This document shows, piece after piece, positions 26,087-35,516 of a DNA stretch of 64,000 nucleotides. Positions within the stretch are counted from its first letter, which is position 1, and every line of letters begins with the position of its first letter. The position numbers and the translations under genes are program-made. The notes below the pieces were generated by a model. The model was not told the DNA's origin and did not search any database. It worked only from the letters and a program-made list of their open reading frames with translations. Source of the DNA: JAWKWH01 sp963669285 (GTDB lineage: Bacteria > Pseudomonadota > Alphaproteobacteria > Rhizobiales > Rhizobiaceae); NCBI GenBank assembly GCA_963669285.2, contig CAXXSI010000023.1, forward strand, positions 1-64,000, read 5' to 3'.

Positions 26087-27019
26087 TCAGCCCACCATGC
26101 CCAAAACACCCGAGAACACCACTTCTCCCAGCAACACGGCAAATAGGCCAAACAGATAAAGCAGGGAAAATTTGAACATGGCCTTGGCGGGCTTCATGGT
26201 CTTGTCGCCGTCGTCCATCTTGAGCACGTTCCAGGCACGCCAGATGAATCCAATGCCAAGAATGGTGGAAACGGCACCATAGACAGCGCCGCCAAATCCA
26301 AGCAGCCACGGTGTCACGCCGACCGCCGATACAACAAGCGTATAGGCGAAAATCTGCCGCCGGGTAGAATGATGGCCCGCCACGTTGGGCATCATCGGAA
26401 TGCCGGCACGGCCGTAGTCGGCGGATTTGAACAGCGCCAGGGCCCAGAAATGCGGCGGCGTCCAGAGAAATATAATCAGAAAAAGAACCAAGCTCTCGAG
26501 CGATACCGCGCCGGTCGCCGCCGCCCAACCGACAACCGGCGGAAATGCACCGGCGGCCCCGCCGATCACGATGTTCTGCGGGGTCGAGCGCTTCAGCCAC
26601 ATCGTATAGACCACGGCGTAGAAAAAGATCGTGAAGGCCAGCAACGCTGCGGCAAGCCAATTTACGAATATGCCCAGCGTGATTACCGAAATGAACGACA
26701 ACACCAGGCCGAATACCAAGGCCTCGCCGGCGGCAACCTTGCCGGATGGGACCGGGCGGTTCGCCGTGCGTGACATGACCGCATCGATATCGGCGTCATA
26801 CCACATATTCAATGCGCCCGACGCGCCGGCACCGACAGCGATGCAGAGGATCGCGGTGACAGCCAGAACGGGATCGATGGCAACCGGCGCGACGAACAGA
26901 CCGACAGCGGCGGTGAAAACCACAAGCGACATGACGCGCGGCTTGAGCAGTGCGATGAAATCGCCTGCCGCTGCCTCGGAGAGACCGGCGTCCGTGCTGT
27001 TGGTTTCAACAAATGCCAT
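26087..27019 (-). CDS. ctaB: Protoheme IX farnesyltransferase (heme O synthase)
   Basis: UbiA-superfamily membrane enzyme that adds a farnesyl group to heme b, making heme O for the aa3 oxidase. The 310 residues hold about nine membrane helices. The first Asp-rich motif is NMWYDADIDAVMSRTANRPV and the second region is DYGRAGIPMMPNV. It lies 73 bp after ctaD and directly ahead of coxF. A 239-codon open frame in another frame of the same strand is a shadow. Confidence 0.97.
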   Translation of the reverse strand: MAFVETNSTDAGLSEAAAGDFIALLKPRVMSLVVFTAAVGLFVAPVAIDPVLAVTAILCIAVGAGASGALNMWYDADIDAVMSRTANRPVPSGKVAAGEALVFGLVLSFISVITLGIFVNWLAAALLAFTIFFYAVVYTMWLKRSTPQNIVIGGAAGAFPPVVGWAAATGAVSLESLVLFLIIFLWTPPHFWALALFKSADYGRAGIPMMPNVAGHHSTRRQIFAYTLVVSAVGVTPWLLGFGGAVYGAVSTILGIGFIWRAWNVLKMDDGDKTMKPAKAMFKFSLLYLFGLFAVLLGEVVFSGVLGMVG

Positions 27020-27092
27020 CGGGGTCGTGTTTACCTTTCAATTTCGGGGCCACCATCTGTCGGTTGCCCCGAATGTCGGATCGATCGCCGGA

Positions 27093-28745
27093 CTACCGGA
27101 TCTTCGGCAGTTGCTCCCACTGGTGATAGGGCGGCGGTGACGGCAATTGCCATTCGAGCGTGTCGGCGCCCTCGCCCCACGGATTTGCGCCTGCGACGCG
27201 CTTCTTGGAGAAGGCCTCGAACACACCGTAGAGGAAGATCAGTACGCCAATGGCCGAAAGATACGAACCATAGGACGACACGGCATTCCAACCGGCAAAG
27301 GCGTCCGGATAGTCGATATAGCGGCGCGGCATCCCGGCAAGACCGAGGAAATGCTGCGGGAAGAACACCAGATTGACGCCGATGAAGGTGACCCAGAAGT
27401 GCGTGCGGGCAATCAGCGGCGAGTACATGTAGCCGGTCATTTTGGGGAACCAGTAGTACCAGCCGGCAAATATGCCGAATGTTGCGCCCAGCGACATGGT
27501 GTAGTGGAAATGCGCGACAACGTAGTAGGTGTCGTGAAACGCCCGGTCGAGCCCGGCATTGGCGAGCTGAACGCCTGTCACACCGCCAACCGTGAACAGG
27601 AAGATGAAGCCAATCGCCCAAAGCATCGGCGTGCGCATCGATATCGATCCGCCCCACATCGTCGCGATCCACGAGAATATCTTAACGCCGGTCGGCACTG
27701 CGATAACCATCGTGGCAAACACGAAATAGCGCTGTGCGTTGAGCGAAATGCCGGTGGTGTACATGTGGTGGGCCCACACGATGAAGCCAACGACGCCGAT
27801 CGCAACCATGGCGTAGGCCATGCCCAGATATCCGAACACCGGCTTGCGCGAGAAGGTCGAGACGATGTGGCTGATAATGCCGAATGCCGGCAGGATCAGG
27901 ATGTAGACCTCGGGATGTCCGAAGAACCAGAACAGATGCTGGAACAGGATCGGATCGCCGCCACCCTCGGGCGAGAAGAATGCTGTGTCGAAATTGCGGT
28001 CCGTCAGCAACATGGTAATCGCACCGGCAAGGACCGGCAGCGACAGCAACAGCAGAAACGCCGTGACTAGCACCGACCAGGCAAACAACGGCATTTTATG
28101 AAGCGTCATGCCCGGAGCGCGCATGTTGAAAATGGTGGTGATGAAGTTGATGGCGCCCAAAATGGAAGACGCGCCGGCAATGTGCAGCGCCAGAATGGCG
28201 AGATCCATCGCCGGACCGGGCTGACCGCTTGTCGATAATGGCGGATAAACCGTCCAACCGCCACCGACACCAAAACCGCCCGCCGGGCCCGGTACGAACA
28301 TCGACAGAACCAGCAGGAAGATCGCCGGCGGCAACAGCCAGAACGAAATGTTGTTCATGCGCGGAAAGGCCATGTCCGGAGCGCCGATCATGATCGGCAC
28401 CATCCAGTTGCCAAATCCGCCGATCAGCGCCGGCATGATCATGAAGAAGACCATGATCAGCCCGTGGGCGGTCACAAACACATTGAACAGGTGCTTGCCC
28501 GCATCGATCGCCGAATCGCCTTCAAAACCGTAGACCATCTCGGCCAGGCCGTGGAAGATCTGAATTCCGGGTTCAGCAAGCTCCCAGCGCATCAGAACGG
28601 AAAGCAGACCGCCAATGACGCCCGCCGTAATGGCGAATATCAGATATAGCGTGCCGATGTCCTTGTGGTTGGTTGAGTACATCCAACGCCGGACAAAGCC
28701 CTGCGGCTTGTGGTCGTGGTCATCGTGAGCTGCGGCATCTGCCAT
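27093..28745 (-). CDS. ctaD: Cytochrome c oxidase subunit I (aa3 type)
   Basis: Catalytic heme-copper subunit that reduces oxygen and pumps protons; 550 residues, 12 helices. The heme a histidine is in TAHGLIMVFFM, the CuB ligands in HPEVYILILPAFG and WAHHMYTTG, and the heme a3/heme a histidines in VVAHFHYTMSLG. The D-channel entrance segment GNWMVPIMIGAPDMAFPRMN and its Asn/Asp residues are intact, so proton pumping of the A1 type is expected. It lies 40 bp after ctaC and starts the assembly cluster. Confidence 0.99.
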   Translation of the reverse strand: MADAAAHDDHDHKPQGFVRRWMYSTNHKDIGTLYLIFAITAGVIGGLLSVLMRWELAEPGIQIFHGLAEMVYGFEGDSAIDAGKHLFNVFVTAHGLIMVFFMIMPALIGGFGNWMVPIMIGAPDMAFPRMNNISFWLLPPAIFLLVLSMFVPGPAGGFGVGGGWTVYPPLSTSGQPGPAMDLAILALHIAGASSILGAINFITTIFNMRAPGMTLHKMPLFAWSVLVTAFLLLLSLPVLAGAITMLLTDRNFDTAFFSPEGGGDPILFQHLFWFFGHPEVYILILPAFGIISHIVSTFSRKPVFGYLGMAYAMVAIGVVGFIVWAHHMYTTGISLNAQRYFVFATMVIAVPTGVKIFSWIATMWGGSISMRTPMLWAIGFIFLFTVGGVTGVQLANAGLDRAFHDTYYVVAHFHYTMSLGATFGIFAGWYYWFPKMTGYMYSPLIARTHFWVTFIGVNLVFFPQHFLGLAGMPRRYIDYPDAFAGWNAVSSYGSYLSAIGVLIFLYGVFEAFSKKRVAGANPWGEGADTLEWQLPSPPPYHQWEQLPKIR

Positions 28746-28785
28746 GTCTTCCGCTCCGTATTGTTATCTCGTTGCCCTCTACCGC

Positions 28786-29664
28786 CTATTCAGCGGCTGC
28801 AAGCTTGTTTTTCGATTCGATTGAAGCCATCAGCGCCTTGTTGGCGGCACTCAGGTCGGACTGCGCAGCCGCATACCAGTTCTGATACTGATCTGCTGAA
28901 ACGACCCGAATGGCAATCGGCATATAGGCGTGATCCTTGCCGCACAGCTCGGAACACTGACCGAAATAAAGGCCTTCCTTGGTCGCCTTGAACCAGGTTT
29001 CGTTGATCCGGCCTGGCACCGCATCGACTTTGATGCCGAACGAAGGCATGGCGAAGGCGTGGATGACATCGCTTGCCGTCACCAATACCCGCACGGTCGT
29101 GCCGACCGGAACGACGACATCGTTGTCTGTCGCCAGCAGGTGCGGATAGGCCGCCTTGTCTTCCTTGCCAAGCGCGGTCCGGTCAGCATCCACCAGAAGG
29201 GCGGCGTTGAACGAAAGCGGGTCGTCGCCGACCTGATATTCGTAGTCCCAGTTCCACTGGTTACCGGTGGCCTTGATCGTCAGACCGGCTTCCTCCGGCG
29301 GCGTGTACTGCGCGGTCAGAAGCTGAAACGACGGAACGGCGATGGCCAGCAGGATCAACACCGGACCGAGCGTCCAGACCACTTCGATCAACGTATTGTG
29401 ACTGGTACGGGAAGGATTGGGATTGGCGCTTTCGCGATAGCGAATCATGCACCACCCGAGCAGGCCCAAAACGAATATCGAGATCGGTATGATGAACCAG
29501 AGCGTATAGGCCTCAAACCAGGTGATTTCCTCCATGATCGAGGTGACCGCCGGCTGAAACCGTGTCTGCCATGGTTCAGGCTTCGCGGCATTTGCCGCAG
29601 TCGCTGCCAGCGCGGTCATCGACAGCGCCGTTGCTGCAAGAATTTTTTTATTCAATTTCGTCAT
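28786..29664 (-). CDS. ctaC: Cytochrome c oxidase subunit II
   Basis: Carries the CuA centre that accepts electrons from cytochrome c. The protein has a signal peptide (ending about ATAANA), two membrane helices (about residues 45-65 and 85-108) and a periplasmic cupredoxin domain. CuA ligands are in DVIHAFAMPSFG, CSELCGKDHAYMPI (Cys-x3-Cys, His, Met). NQWNWDYEYQV is the electron-entry tryptophan segment. I use the ATG at 29664; an in-frame ATG at 29694 is also possible, and neither has ideal ribosome-site spacing. It is the first gene of the oxidase cluster, divergent from ialB. Confidence 0.96.
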   Translation of the reverse strand: MTKLNKKILAATALSMTALAATAANAAKPEPWQTRFQPAVTSIMEEITWFEAYTLWFIIPISIFVLGLLGWCMIRYRESANPNPSRTSHNTLIEVVWTLGPVLILLAIAVPSFQLLTAQYTPPEEAGLTIKATGNQWNWDYEYQVGDDPLSFNAALLVDADRTALGKEDKAAYPHLLATDNDVVVPVGTTVRVLVTASDVIHAFAMPSFGIKVDAVPGRINETWFKATKEGLYFGQCSELCGKDHAYMPIAIRVVSADQYQNWYAAAQSDLSAANKALMASIESKNKLAAAE

Positions 29665-30031
29665 CTCCCGGTCAGGGCCCCGCTTCGCAAACATCCAAAC
29701 GTGCCAAGGCCGACGGAATTCCGTCCCTCATATCCGGCTGTTCAAACCATACTCTCCGCCCATCCGCAAGAAAGTAGCGCTGCAAAACTCTGCGGCATTT
29801 TTGCGCTATCGCAAACAACAAAGGCAGCCACCCTGCCAATGGGCTGGCAAATTCACCGAATTTTCAGGGTTATCAGCCTTTAAACAGTGCGTGCGCCGTC
29901 TCAATTCGGGCGGAATTTTCATACACATCGCGGCAAAATATTTGGCGATATGTGGGCGGATGGGCATTTGCGTTTTCATTTATTCGCAATCGTCGCAATG
30001 TAAGATCAAATGATTCGCAGAAAGGATGCCT
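29665..30031 (-). other. Divergent intergenic region, ctaC / ialB
   Basis: About 367 bp without a credible gene. It must hold the promoter of the ctaC oxidase cluster on the minus strand and that of the IalB gene on the plus strand. It is more A/T-rich than the flanking genes. I see only a small imperfect hairpin near 29835 and no sigma-70 box good enough to report. Confidence 0.5.
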
Positions 30032-30544
30032 ATGCGGGTGGTGGTTTCTTATCTCGTCTCCGCGGTTATCGCGGGAACAGCGTCGCTGCTGTTTACCGGA
30101 GCAGTATTCGCCCAGCAGGGCAGTGTGCGTTCCGAACACGGAGCCTGGTCGATCATATGCGACACACCCGCCGGGGCGTCGGCTGAGCAATGCGCCATGA
30201 TGCAGAATGTCGTGGCCGAAGACCGACCCGAGGTTGGCTTGTCGGTGGTCGTGCTTCGAACCGCCGACAACAAGGCCGAAATCCTTCGCGTGCTGGCGCC
30301 GCTTGGTGTTCTGCTGCCCAACGGGCTGGGGCTCAATGTCGATGGCAAGGATATCGGCCGCGCCTATTTCGTGCGCTGTTTCCAGGACGGTTGCTATGCG
30401 GAAGTGATTTTGGAAAAGCCGCTGCTCGATACGCTGAAATCCGGCGGTTCGGCGACATTCATCGTTTTCCAGACACCTGAAGAAGGCATCGGCATTCCGG
30501 TGGATCTTACAGGATTTGCCGACGGATTCGCCAATCTGCCGTAA
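30032..30544 (+). CDS. Invasion-associated locus B (IalB) family protein
   Basis: Exported protein of 170 residues. The signal peptide ends near VFAQQ, and the mature part has the IalB-family features: GAWSIICDTPAG, a cysteine in EQCAMM, GLGLNVDGKDIGRAYFVRCFQDGCYAEV with paired cysteines, and a C-terminal IPVDLTGFADGFANL. IalB proteins are common in alphaproteobacteria and include host-cell invasion factors of Bartonella; most have no tested role. The ATG at 30032 is favoured by AAAGGA six bases upstream, over an ATG six bases earlier. It is divergent from ctaC. Confidence 0.88.
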   Translation: MRVVVSYLVSAVIAGTASLLFTGAVFAQQGSVRSEHGAWSIICDTPAGASAEQCAMMQNVVAEDRPEVGLSVVVLRTADNKAEILRVLAPLGVLLPNGLGLNVDGKDIGRAYFVRCFQDGCYAEVILEKPLLDTLKSGGSATFIVFQTPEEGIGIPVDLTGFADGFANLP

Positions 30545-30565
30545 CGTTTCGGCGTATTGGAAGCG

Positions 30566-30709
30566 TTAGCCGTCTCGCATCGCAAACATGATCGCACCGC
30601 CGCCAATTGCTCCGATACCGGCGCCGGCCAGCGCATAATCAAGGCCGAACAACAATCCGGCTCCAAATCCGACGACAATGCCGATGATGATCCAGCGCGC
30701 TTTGCTCAT
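30566..30709 (-). CDS. Small membrane protein, 47 residues, hypothetical
   Basis: A short open frame starting MSKARWIII with a hydrophobic core rich in glycine (VVGFGAGLLFG and AGAGIGAIGGGAIMF), ending MRDG. The glycine spacing resembles glycine-zipper membrane proteins. It fills the gap between ialB and tldD on the opposite strand, and its sequence looks like protein, not random. The ribosome site is weak, so the start is uncertain. No family recognised. Confidence 0.5.
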   Translation of the reverse strand: MSKARWIIIGIVVGFGAGLLFGLDYALAGAGIGAIGGGAIMFAMRDG

Positions 30710-30764
30710 GGACAACTGGATGCCAATATTTTGCTTTGCGGGCAATGGGTGACCTTCGCTTTGC

Positions 30765-30787
30765 CATTTCCTATATAGGACGGAAAT
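30765..30787 (+). promoter_or_regulatory. Nested palindrome overlapping the probable tldD promoter
   Basis: CATTTCC and GGAAATG arms surround the perfect 12-bp palindrome TCCTATATAGGA (30769-30780), whose centre TATATA could serve as a -10 box 20-30 bp before the tldD start. An operator over the promoter is one reading; chance symmetry of a TATA-like box is the other. Confidence 0.3.
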
Positions 30788-30805
30788 GAGTGATGGAGAA
30801 AATCT

Positions 30806-32221
30806 GTGCCCGACAGTCTGCTAGAATCGTTTGATGTTTCCGAAGACAAAATCCGCCGGACGGTGGCGGAAACGGTTCATGGAGCCGATGATGGGGAACT
30901 GTTCGCCGAGTATCGCGAGAGTGAATCGCTTGTCTTCGACAACGGCCACCTCAAGACGGCCAACTTCAATTCCGACCAGGGATTCGGCCTACGCGCTGTT
31001 GCGGGAGAGGCAACGGGCTATGCGCATTCGTCGGATCTCACCGAGGCTTCACTGAAACGGGCCGCGGCGTCGGTCTCGGCGGTCAAGGGCGGCTTTTCGG
31101 GTAGCGCGGCACCGGGACCTCGAAAAACCAATCGCCATCTTTATTCAGACAACAATCCGCTGCTGGAACCCGGGTTCGAGCAGAAAGCGAAATTGTTGCA
31201 GGAAATTGACGGCTGGCTGCGTGCACGCGATCCCCGGGTCAGACAGGTAACCGCCGCGCTGACGGCGTCCTGGCAGCACGTGGAGGTTTTGCGTGGCGAC
31301 GGCACCCATATGCGCGATATCCGGCCGCTGGTGCGCATGAACATATCCGTCGTTGTCGGTGAGGGCGACCGGCAGGAAACCGGCTCCTATGGCGCCGGTG
31401 GACGGAAGGCCTTCGGCGAGTTCGTGGCGGAGAAGGCCTGGCAGGATGCAGCCAGGGAAGCATTGCGGCAGGCACTGGTCAATCTGGAGGCCGTGCCGGC
31501 ACCGGCGGGAACATTCGATGTGGTGCTCGGCGCCGGCTGGCCCGGCGTCATGCTGCATGAAGCGGTTGGGCACGGGCTGGAAGGCGATTTCAACCGCAAG
31601 AAAACCTCCGCCTTTGCCGGGTTGATGGGCGAGCAGGTCGCGGCAAAGGGCGTAACCGTCGTCGATGACGGCACGATTGCCGAACGGCGCGGGTCGCTGA
31701 CCATCGATGATGAAGGTACGCCATCGGCCCATAACGTTCTGATCGAGGACGGCAAACTGGTCGGTTTCATGCAGGATCGGCAAAACGCACGCCTGATGGG
31801 GGTCGAGCCAACCGGCAACGGAAGGCGTGAATCCTACGCTCACCAGCCGATGCCACGCATGACAAACACCTACATGCTGGGCGGCGACCATACGCCCGAG
31901 GAGATTATCTCATCGGTCAAAAACGGCGTCTACGCCGTCTCATTCGGCGGCGGACAGGTGGACATCACCTCCGGTAAATTCGTTTTCGGCTGCACCGAAG
32001 CCTACAAAATCGAGAACGGCAAGGTGACCCAGCCAATCAAGGGCGCGATGCTGATCGGGAACGGGCCGGATGCCATGCATCGTGTGTCAATAGTCGGCAA
32101 TGACATGAAGCTCGACACCGGTATCGGCATGTGCGGAAAGGGCGGACAGGGTGTGCCCGTCGGCGTCGGCCAGCCGCATCTGCGCATGGACCAGATGACT
32201 GTTGGCGGGACCGAGGCGTGA
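30806..32221 (+). CDS. tldD: Metalloprotease TldD
   Basis: Subunit of the TldD/TldE (PmbA) zinc protease that trims unfolded peptides and, in some bacteria, processes small peptides. The 471 residues show the catalytic HEAVGHGLEGDFNRKKTSAF segment (HExxxH near residue 251), a C-terminal GCTEAYKIENGKVTQPIKGA and the final GMCGKGGQGVPVGVGQP. The start is a GTG with GGAG at proper distance. No tldE/pmbA lies in the window. It is followed by cobB after 108 bp. Confidence 0.96.
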   Translation: MPDSLLESFDVSEDKIRRTVAETVHGADDGELFAEYRESESLVFDNGHLKTANFNSDQGFGLRAVAGEATGYAHSSDLTEASLKRAAASVSAVKGGFSGSAAPGPRKTNRHLYSDNNPLLEPGFEQKAKLLQEIDGWLRARDPRVRQVTAALTASWQHVEVLRGDGTHMRDIRPLVRMNISVVVGEGDRQETGSYGAGGRKAFGEFVAEKAWQDAAREALRQALVNLEAVPAPAGTFDVVLGAGWPGVMLHEAVGHGLEGDFNRKKTSAFAGLMGEQVAAKGVTVVDDGTIAERRGSLTIDDEGTPSAHNVLIEDGKLVGFMQDRQNARLMGVEPTGNGRRESYAHQPMPRMTNTYMLGGDHTPEEIISSVKNGVYAVSFGGGQVDITSGKFVFGCTEAYKIENGKVTQPIKGAMLIGNGPDAMHRVSIVGNDMKLDTGIGMCGKGGQGVPVGVGQPHLRMDQMTVGGTEA

Positions 32222-32329
32222 TACGATCAAATTGAAGTTTGACCCTCAAAACTTTAATCTGGGCCGCGAATTTTAAAGCCATGTACAAATTACGTCATAT
32301 CCAATCCATCCCATAGAAGTCCAATCGCT

Positions 32330-33034
32330 ATGCAGACCCAGCCCACCTCCATCGTCGTTCTTACCGGGGCCGGCATTTCGGCGGAGAGCGGCGTGTCGAC
32401 CTTTCGCGACAAGGACGGCATTTGGGCAACGGTTGATTATCGCGATGTGGCAACGCCGGAGGGATTTGCCCGTAATCCCGACATGGTGCATGAATTCTAC
32501 AATGCCCGCCGCGCCAAGATGGCGGATTACCAACCGAATGCGGCGCACATCGCATTGGCAGATTTCGAGGCGAGATTTCCCGGCAAATTCGCGCTCGTCA
32601 CCCAAAATGTCGATAATCTGCACGAGCGCGGCGGTTCGAATAACCTGATCCATATGCACGGAACGCATCTGAACGTGCTGTGCACCAGCTGCGGACATCG
32701 CCAACCGTGGGAGACGGAGCTGTCCACCACTGTCCCCTGCCCCGCGTGCAAAGCGCCCGGATATCTGCGCCCGGACGTCGTCTGGTTCGGTGAAGTGCCT
32801 TACCACATGGAACGCATCTACGCCTTGCTGGCGGCCTGCGACCTGTTCATTTCAATTGGGACGTCCGGCAATGTCTATCCCGCAGCACAGTTTGTGCAGG
32901 AAGCGAACCTTGCTGGAGCGCATACCGTCGAGCTTAACCTGGAGCCTTCGGAAGGCATTGGTGCCTTTGCGGAAGCCATTCACGGCAAGGCAACGGAAGT
33001 CGTGCCTGCGTATCTTCGGTCTTTGCTTGATTAG
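32330..33034 (+). CDS. cobB: NAD-dependent protein deacylase, sirtuin (CobB)
   Basis: Removes acyl groups from lysines using NAD+; 234 residues. The NAD loop is GAGISAESGVSTFRD (residues 13-27), followed by TQNVDNLH and the catalytic histidine in IHMHGTHL near residue 109. Four zinc cysteines come as CTSC (about 118-121) and CPAC (about 136-139). The Tyr/Arg pair that lets CobB and SIRT5 accept succinyl-lysine is present in EFYNARRAK, so desuccinylase activity is likely. Its stop overlaps the end of convergent rlmD by 4 bp. Confidence 0.94.
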   Translation: MQTQPTSIVVLTGAGISAESGVSTFRDKDGIWATVDYRDVATPEGFARNPDMVHEFYNARRAKMADYQPNAAHIALADFEARFPGKFALVTQNVDNLHERGGSNNLIHMHGTHLNVLCTSCGHRQPWETELSTTVPCPACKAPGYLRPDVVWFGEVPYHMERIYALLAACDLFISIGTSGNVYPAAQFVQEANLAGAHTVELNLEPSEGIGAFAEAIHGKATEVVPAYLRSLLD

Positions 33035-34273
33035 GGCCGACGTCTGGGTTTTTCCAACAACGCGACGGCCTCTACATGGGGCGACCACAAAAACTGGTCG
33101 ATCGGTGTGACCGATTTCAACCGGTACCCTCCTGAAACCAGGATCGACAGGTCGCGTGCCAGCGTCGTCGGATTGCAGGAAACCGCCGCCACCTGCCGGA
33201 TATCAGATTTGGCGATGGCGCGTGCCTGATCCTCCGCACCGGATCGCGGCGGGTCGAAGACAAGCCCGTCAAACCGCTTCAACTCCATTGGCGTTACCGG
33301 GCGGCGAAACAAGTCGCGCCGTTCGTGCGTCACGGTTTTCAAACCGTTGGCAAACCGAAAACCGATATCCAGTGCGGCCAGGGCGTTGGCGTCCTGTTCG
33401 ACCGCGTGAACCACCGCCGATTTGGCCAGCCGCAGCGCGAATGTGCCGGAACCGGCAAACAGATCAATCACCCGCCTGGCCTTGCCGAGATGCTCGCAGA
33501 CAAGCCGAGCCATGCTCGTTTCTGCCGCCGCAACCGCCTGCAGGAAGCCGCCGGGCGGTAACGGGACCGAGACATCTCCGTATGCCATCGACCGGCCTGA
33601 GAGGCTCGATGATGGTTTCGCCATCAACGCTGACGCGGGCAAATTTTACATCGATTGCCAGCTGTGAGATATCACGCTTTAGCCTGTCGGATGGAGTATC
33701 CACATCGACGATCCCGACATCCAATCCGGATTTCGATGCGGTCACCGTCATACGCATCGGCTGCCTTGTCTTGCCGAACAGGGCGGCCAGCGATCGCAAT
33801 CGGGACAACGCCTCGACGATTTCCGGTACAAGTACCGGGCATTCGACAATGTCGACAATGGCGTGGCTTGCCGCTTCATTGAAGCCAAGCATGGTACCGC
33901 CCGCTGTATTTCGTGCCGAGAACACCGCGCGGCGTCTGCTCCCCGCCTTGCATGGCGTGATTGCATCAGGCTCGATATCGATGCCAAACCGTTGCAGCGA
34001 TTGCACCAGTTGGTCGCGTTTCCAACTGAGGTAGGCGTCTGGTGCCATGTGCTGCAGAGCGCATCCGCCGCAGGTACCGAAATGACGGCATATGGCCGGA
34101 ACGCGGCCTGCGGACGGGGAATGCACGCGTCGGATTGCTGCACGTTTGCCACTGATTTCGCCTTCAATGCGCTCGCCCGGCAATGCGAAGGGCACAAAGA
34201 CCGGCCCATCGGGTGTATCGGCAATCCCGTCGCCCTGTGCGCCCAGGCGGTTTATCTCCAATATCCGGGTCAT
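33031..34273 (-). CDS. rlmD: 23S rRNA (uracil-C5) methyltransferase, RlmD/RumA type; frame broken once
   Basis: SAM-dependent rRNA uracil methyltransferase. The N-terminal half has a TRAM-like domain (TRILEINRLGAQGDGIAD), and 4Fe-4S cysteines in CRHFGTCGGC. The C-terminal half, in another frame, has VIDLFAGSGTFALRL (SAM), FDPPRSGAEDQA and the catalytic Cys in VSCNPTTLARDL. The join is near 33584-33592, where one extra base shifts IIEPLRPV away from MAYGDVSVPLPPGGFL; removing it gives one frame of about 413 residues. The spanning length is 3n+1, as expected. The start codon overlaps the tlyA stop (ATGA). Sequence error is more likely than loss of the gene. Confidence 0.88.
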
Positions 34274-35033
34274 CGGTCCTTGATCCCGCTGAGCAGGAAC
34301 TCGGAATTGCCGTCGCCGCCGAATATCGGAGAGCTGCAAAATCCCAGCGACCGCCATCGCGGAAACGTATCAAGCCAGCGGGAAAGGCTCTCGGCGATAT
34401 CAACGGCGGCGACCTTGTCACGCAGCAAACCGCCCTTGCCTATGGCTTGCGGCCCGGCTTCGAATTGCGGTTTGACGAGAAAAACACCGAATGCGTTTGA
34501 ATTCGCCAACTCAAGCGCCGGCGGAAGCGCCAGTTTCAGCGAAATGAAGCTCACATCTGAAACCACAACCTCAGGCTTGGTGTCGTCCAGGTGATCGGGC
34601 GTCAGGTCCCGTGCATTTAATCTTCAATCGCGGTTACCCGATTATCGGTTCGTATCGCCTGATCCAACTGGCCATGACCGACATCGACCGCGAAAACATG
34701 AGCGGCATTGCGTTCAAGCAGCACTTGCGTAAAGCCCCCGGTGGATGCCCCCAGATCAAGTGCCGACCGGCCTGCCGGATCGAAACCGAAATGGTCCAGT
34801 CCGGCGACCAGTTTCAGTGCCGCCCGCGAAACATAACCTCGAGCCGGATCGTCGACATCGATCGCACAATCCGACTTGACCAACTGACCAGGTTTTGTCG
34901 CAGCCCGGCCGTCAACGATCACCGTACCGCGCTTTATGGCATCACGGGCCCGGGAACGGCTTGCGTAGACGCCGCGACTGACCAGAAGCTGATCAAGCCT
35001 GGCATCCGCAGATGTTGCTGATTGATCCGCCAT
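34270..35033 (-). CDS. tlyA: TlyA-family rRNA methyltransferase/hemolysin-like; frame broken once
   Basis: S4-domain plus FtsJ-like SAM methyltransferase. The S4 part is in RLDQLLVSRGVYASRSRARDA-type sequence at the N terminus, the SAM motif is LDLGASTGGFTQVLL, and the catalytic-type segment VVSDVSFISLKLALP comes after the break. The frame stops early at 34617: reading GATTAAATG where GATTTAAATG would give EDLNARDLTPDHLDD and continue to the TGA at 34270. A single missing base in a T/A run explains it; the spanning length is 3n+2. Corrected length is 254 residues. It is coupled to rlmD by an ATGA overlap. Confidence 0.88.
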
Positions 35034-35094
35034 CGGCGCTCAATGGCCAATGCATCGGGCAAATGCAAGCCGAAACCGGAATACGGCCGGTAAG

Positions 35095-35391
35095 TCAGAT
35101 CTTGCCGAGACGGTATGCAGGAACGCCGCGCGCCGGAGCCAGCCCATTATGCCAGACGCTGCCCGAACCGCGGCCGGTCACCGATCCGGTGTGCTGATTG
35201 GCTGACCGAAGTGTCGCGTTATCGACGATGCCGGGTTCTTCGTCATGGTTAAATCCGCCACGGATTTCGCCCATTTTTGCAGCGACGATTTGCGCCGCCG
35301 CTTTCTCCAAGGCCGGATCATGGCGCGACGTCGAATTTGCGAATGCGACTGCCGGAATCAATACCAGCAATGTGGTTATGATGGCCTTCAT
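35095..35391 (-). CDS. Small secreted protein, hypothetical
   Basis: A 98-residue protein with a signal peptide (MKAIITTLLVLIPAVAFA, cleavage near residue 18) and a hydrophilic mature part rich in Gly, Asn and His, ending PAYRLGKI. The ribosome site GGGAGAAGAGCC precedes the ATG. I recognise no family or motif; there is no cysteine. It lies between dxs and tlyA on the same strand, so it may be read in the same transcript, though nothing ties it functionally to them. Confidence 0.7.
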   Translation of the reverse strand: MKAIITTLLVLIPAVAFANSTSRHDPALEKAAAQIVAAKMGEIRGGFNHDEEPGIVDNATLRSANQHTGSVTGRGSGSVWHNGLAPARGVPAYRLGKI

Positions 35392-35516
35392 GGCTCTTCT
35401 CCCTGTCCACGTAATGTGTATCAGGGATGGCTGAACATTCGGCCAATAGACAGGGTAACGAATCTCGAAAAATTCTGCGTAAACAGAGCGTTAAGTGCAA
35501 TGGCTAGTTCGGTGAT

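Noticed and set aside
26087..27019. ctaB as a UbiA-type ubiquinone enzyme
   Set aside because: Its Asp-rich motif (DADIDAVMSRTANRP) and place in the oxidase cluster fit heme O synthase, and a separate ubiA is at 57 kb.
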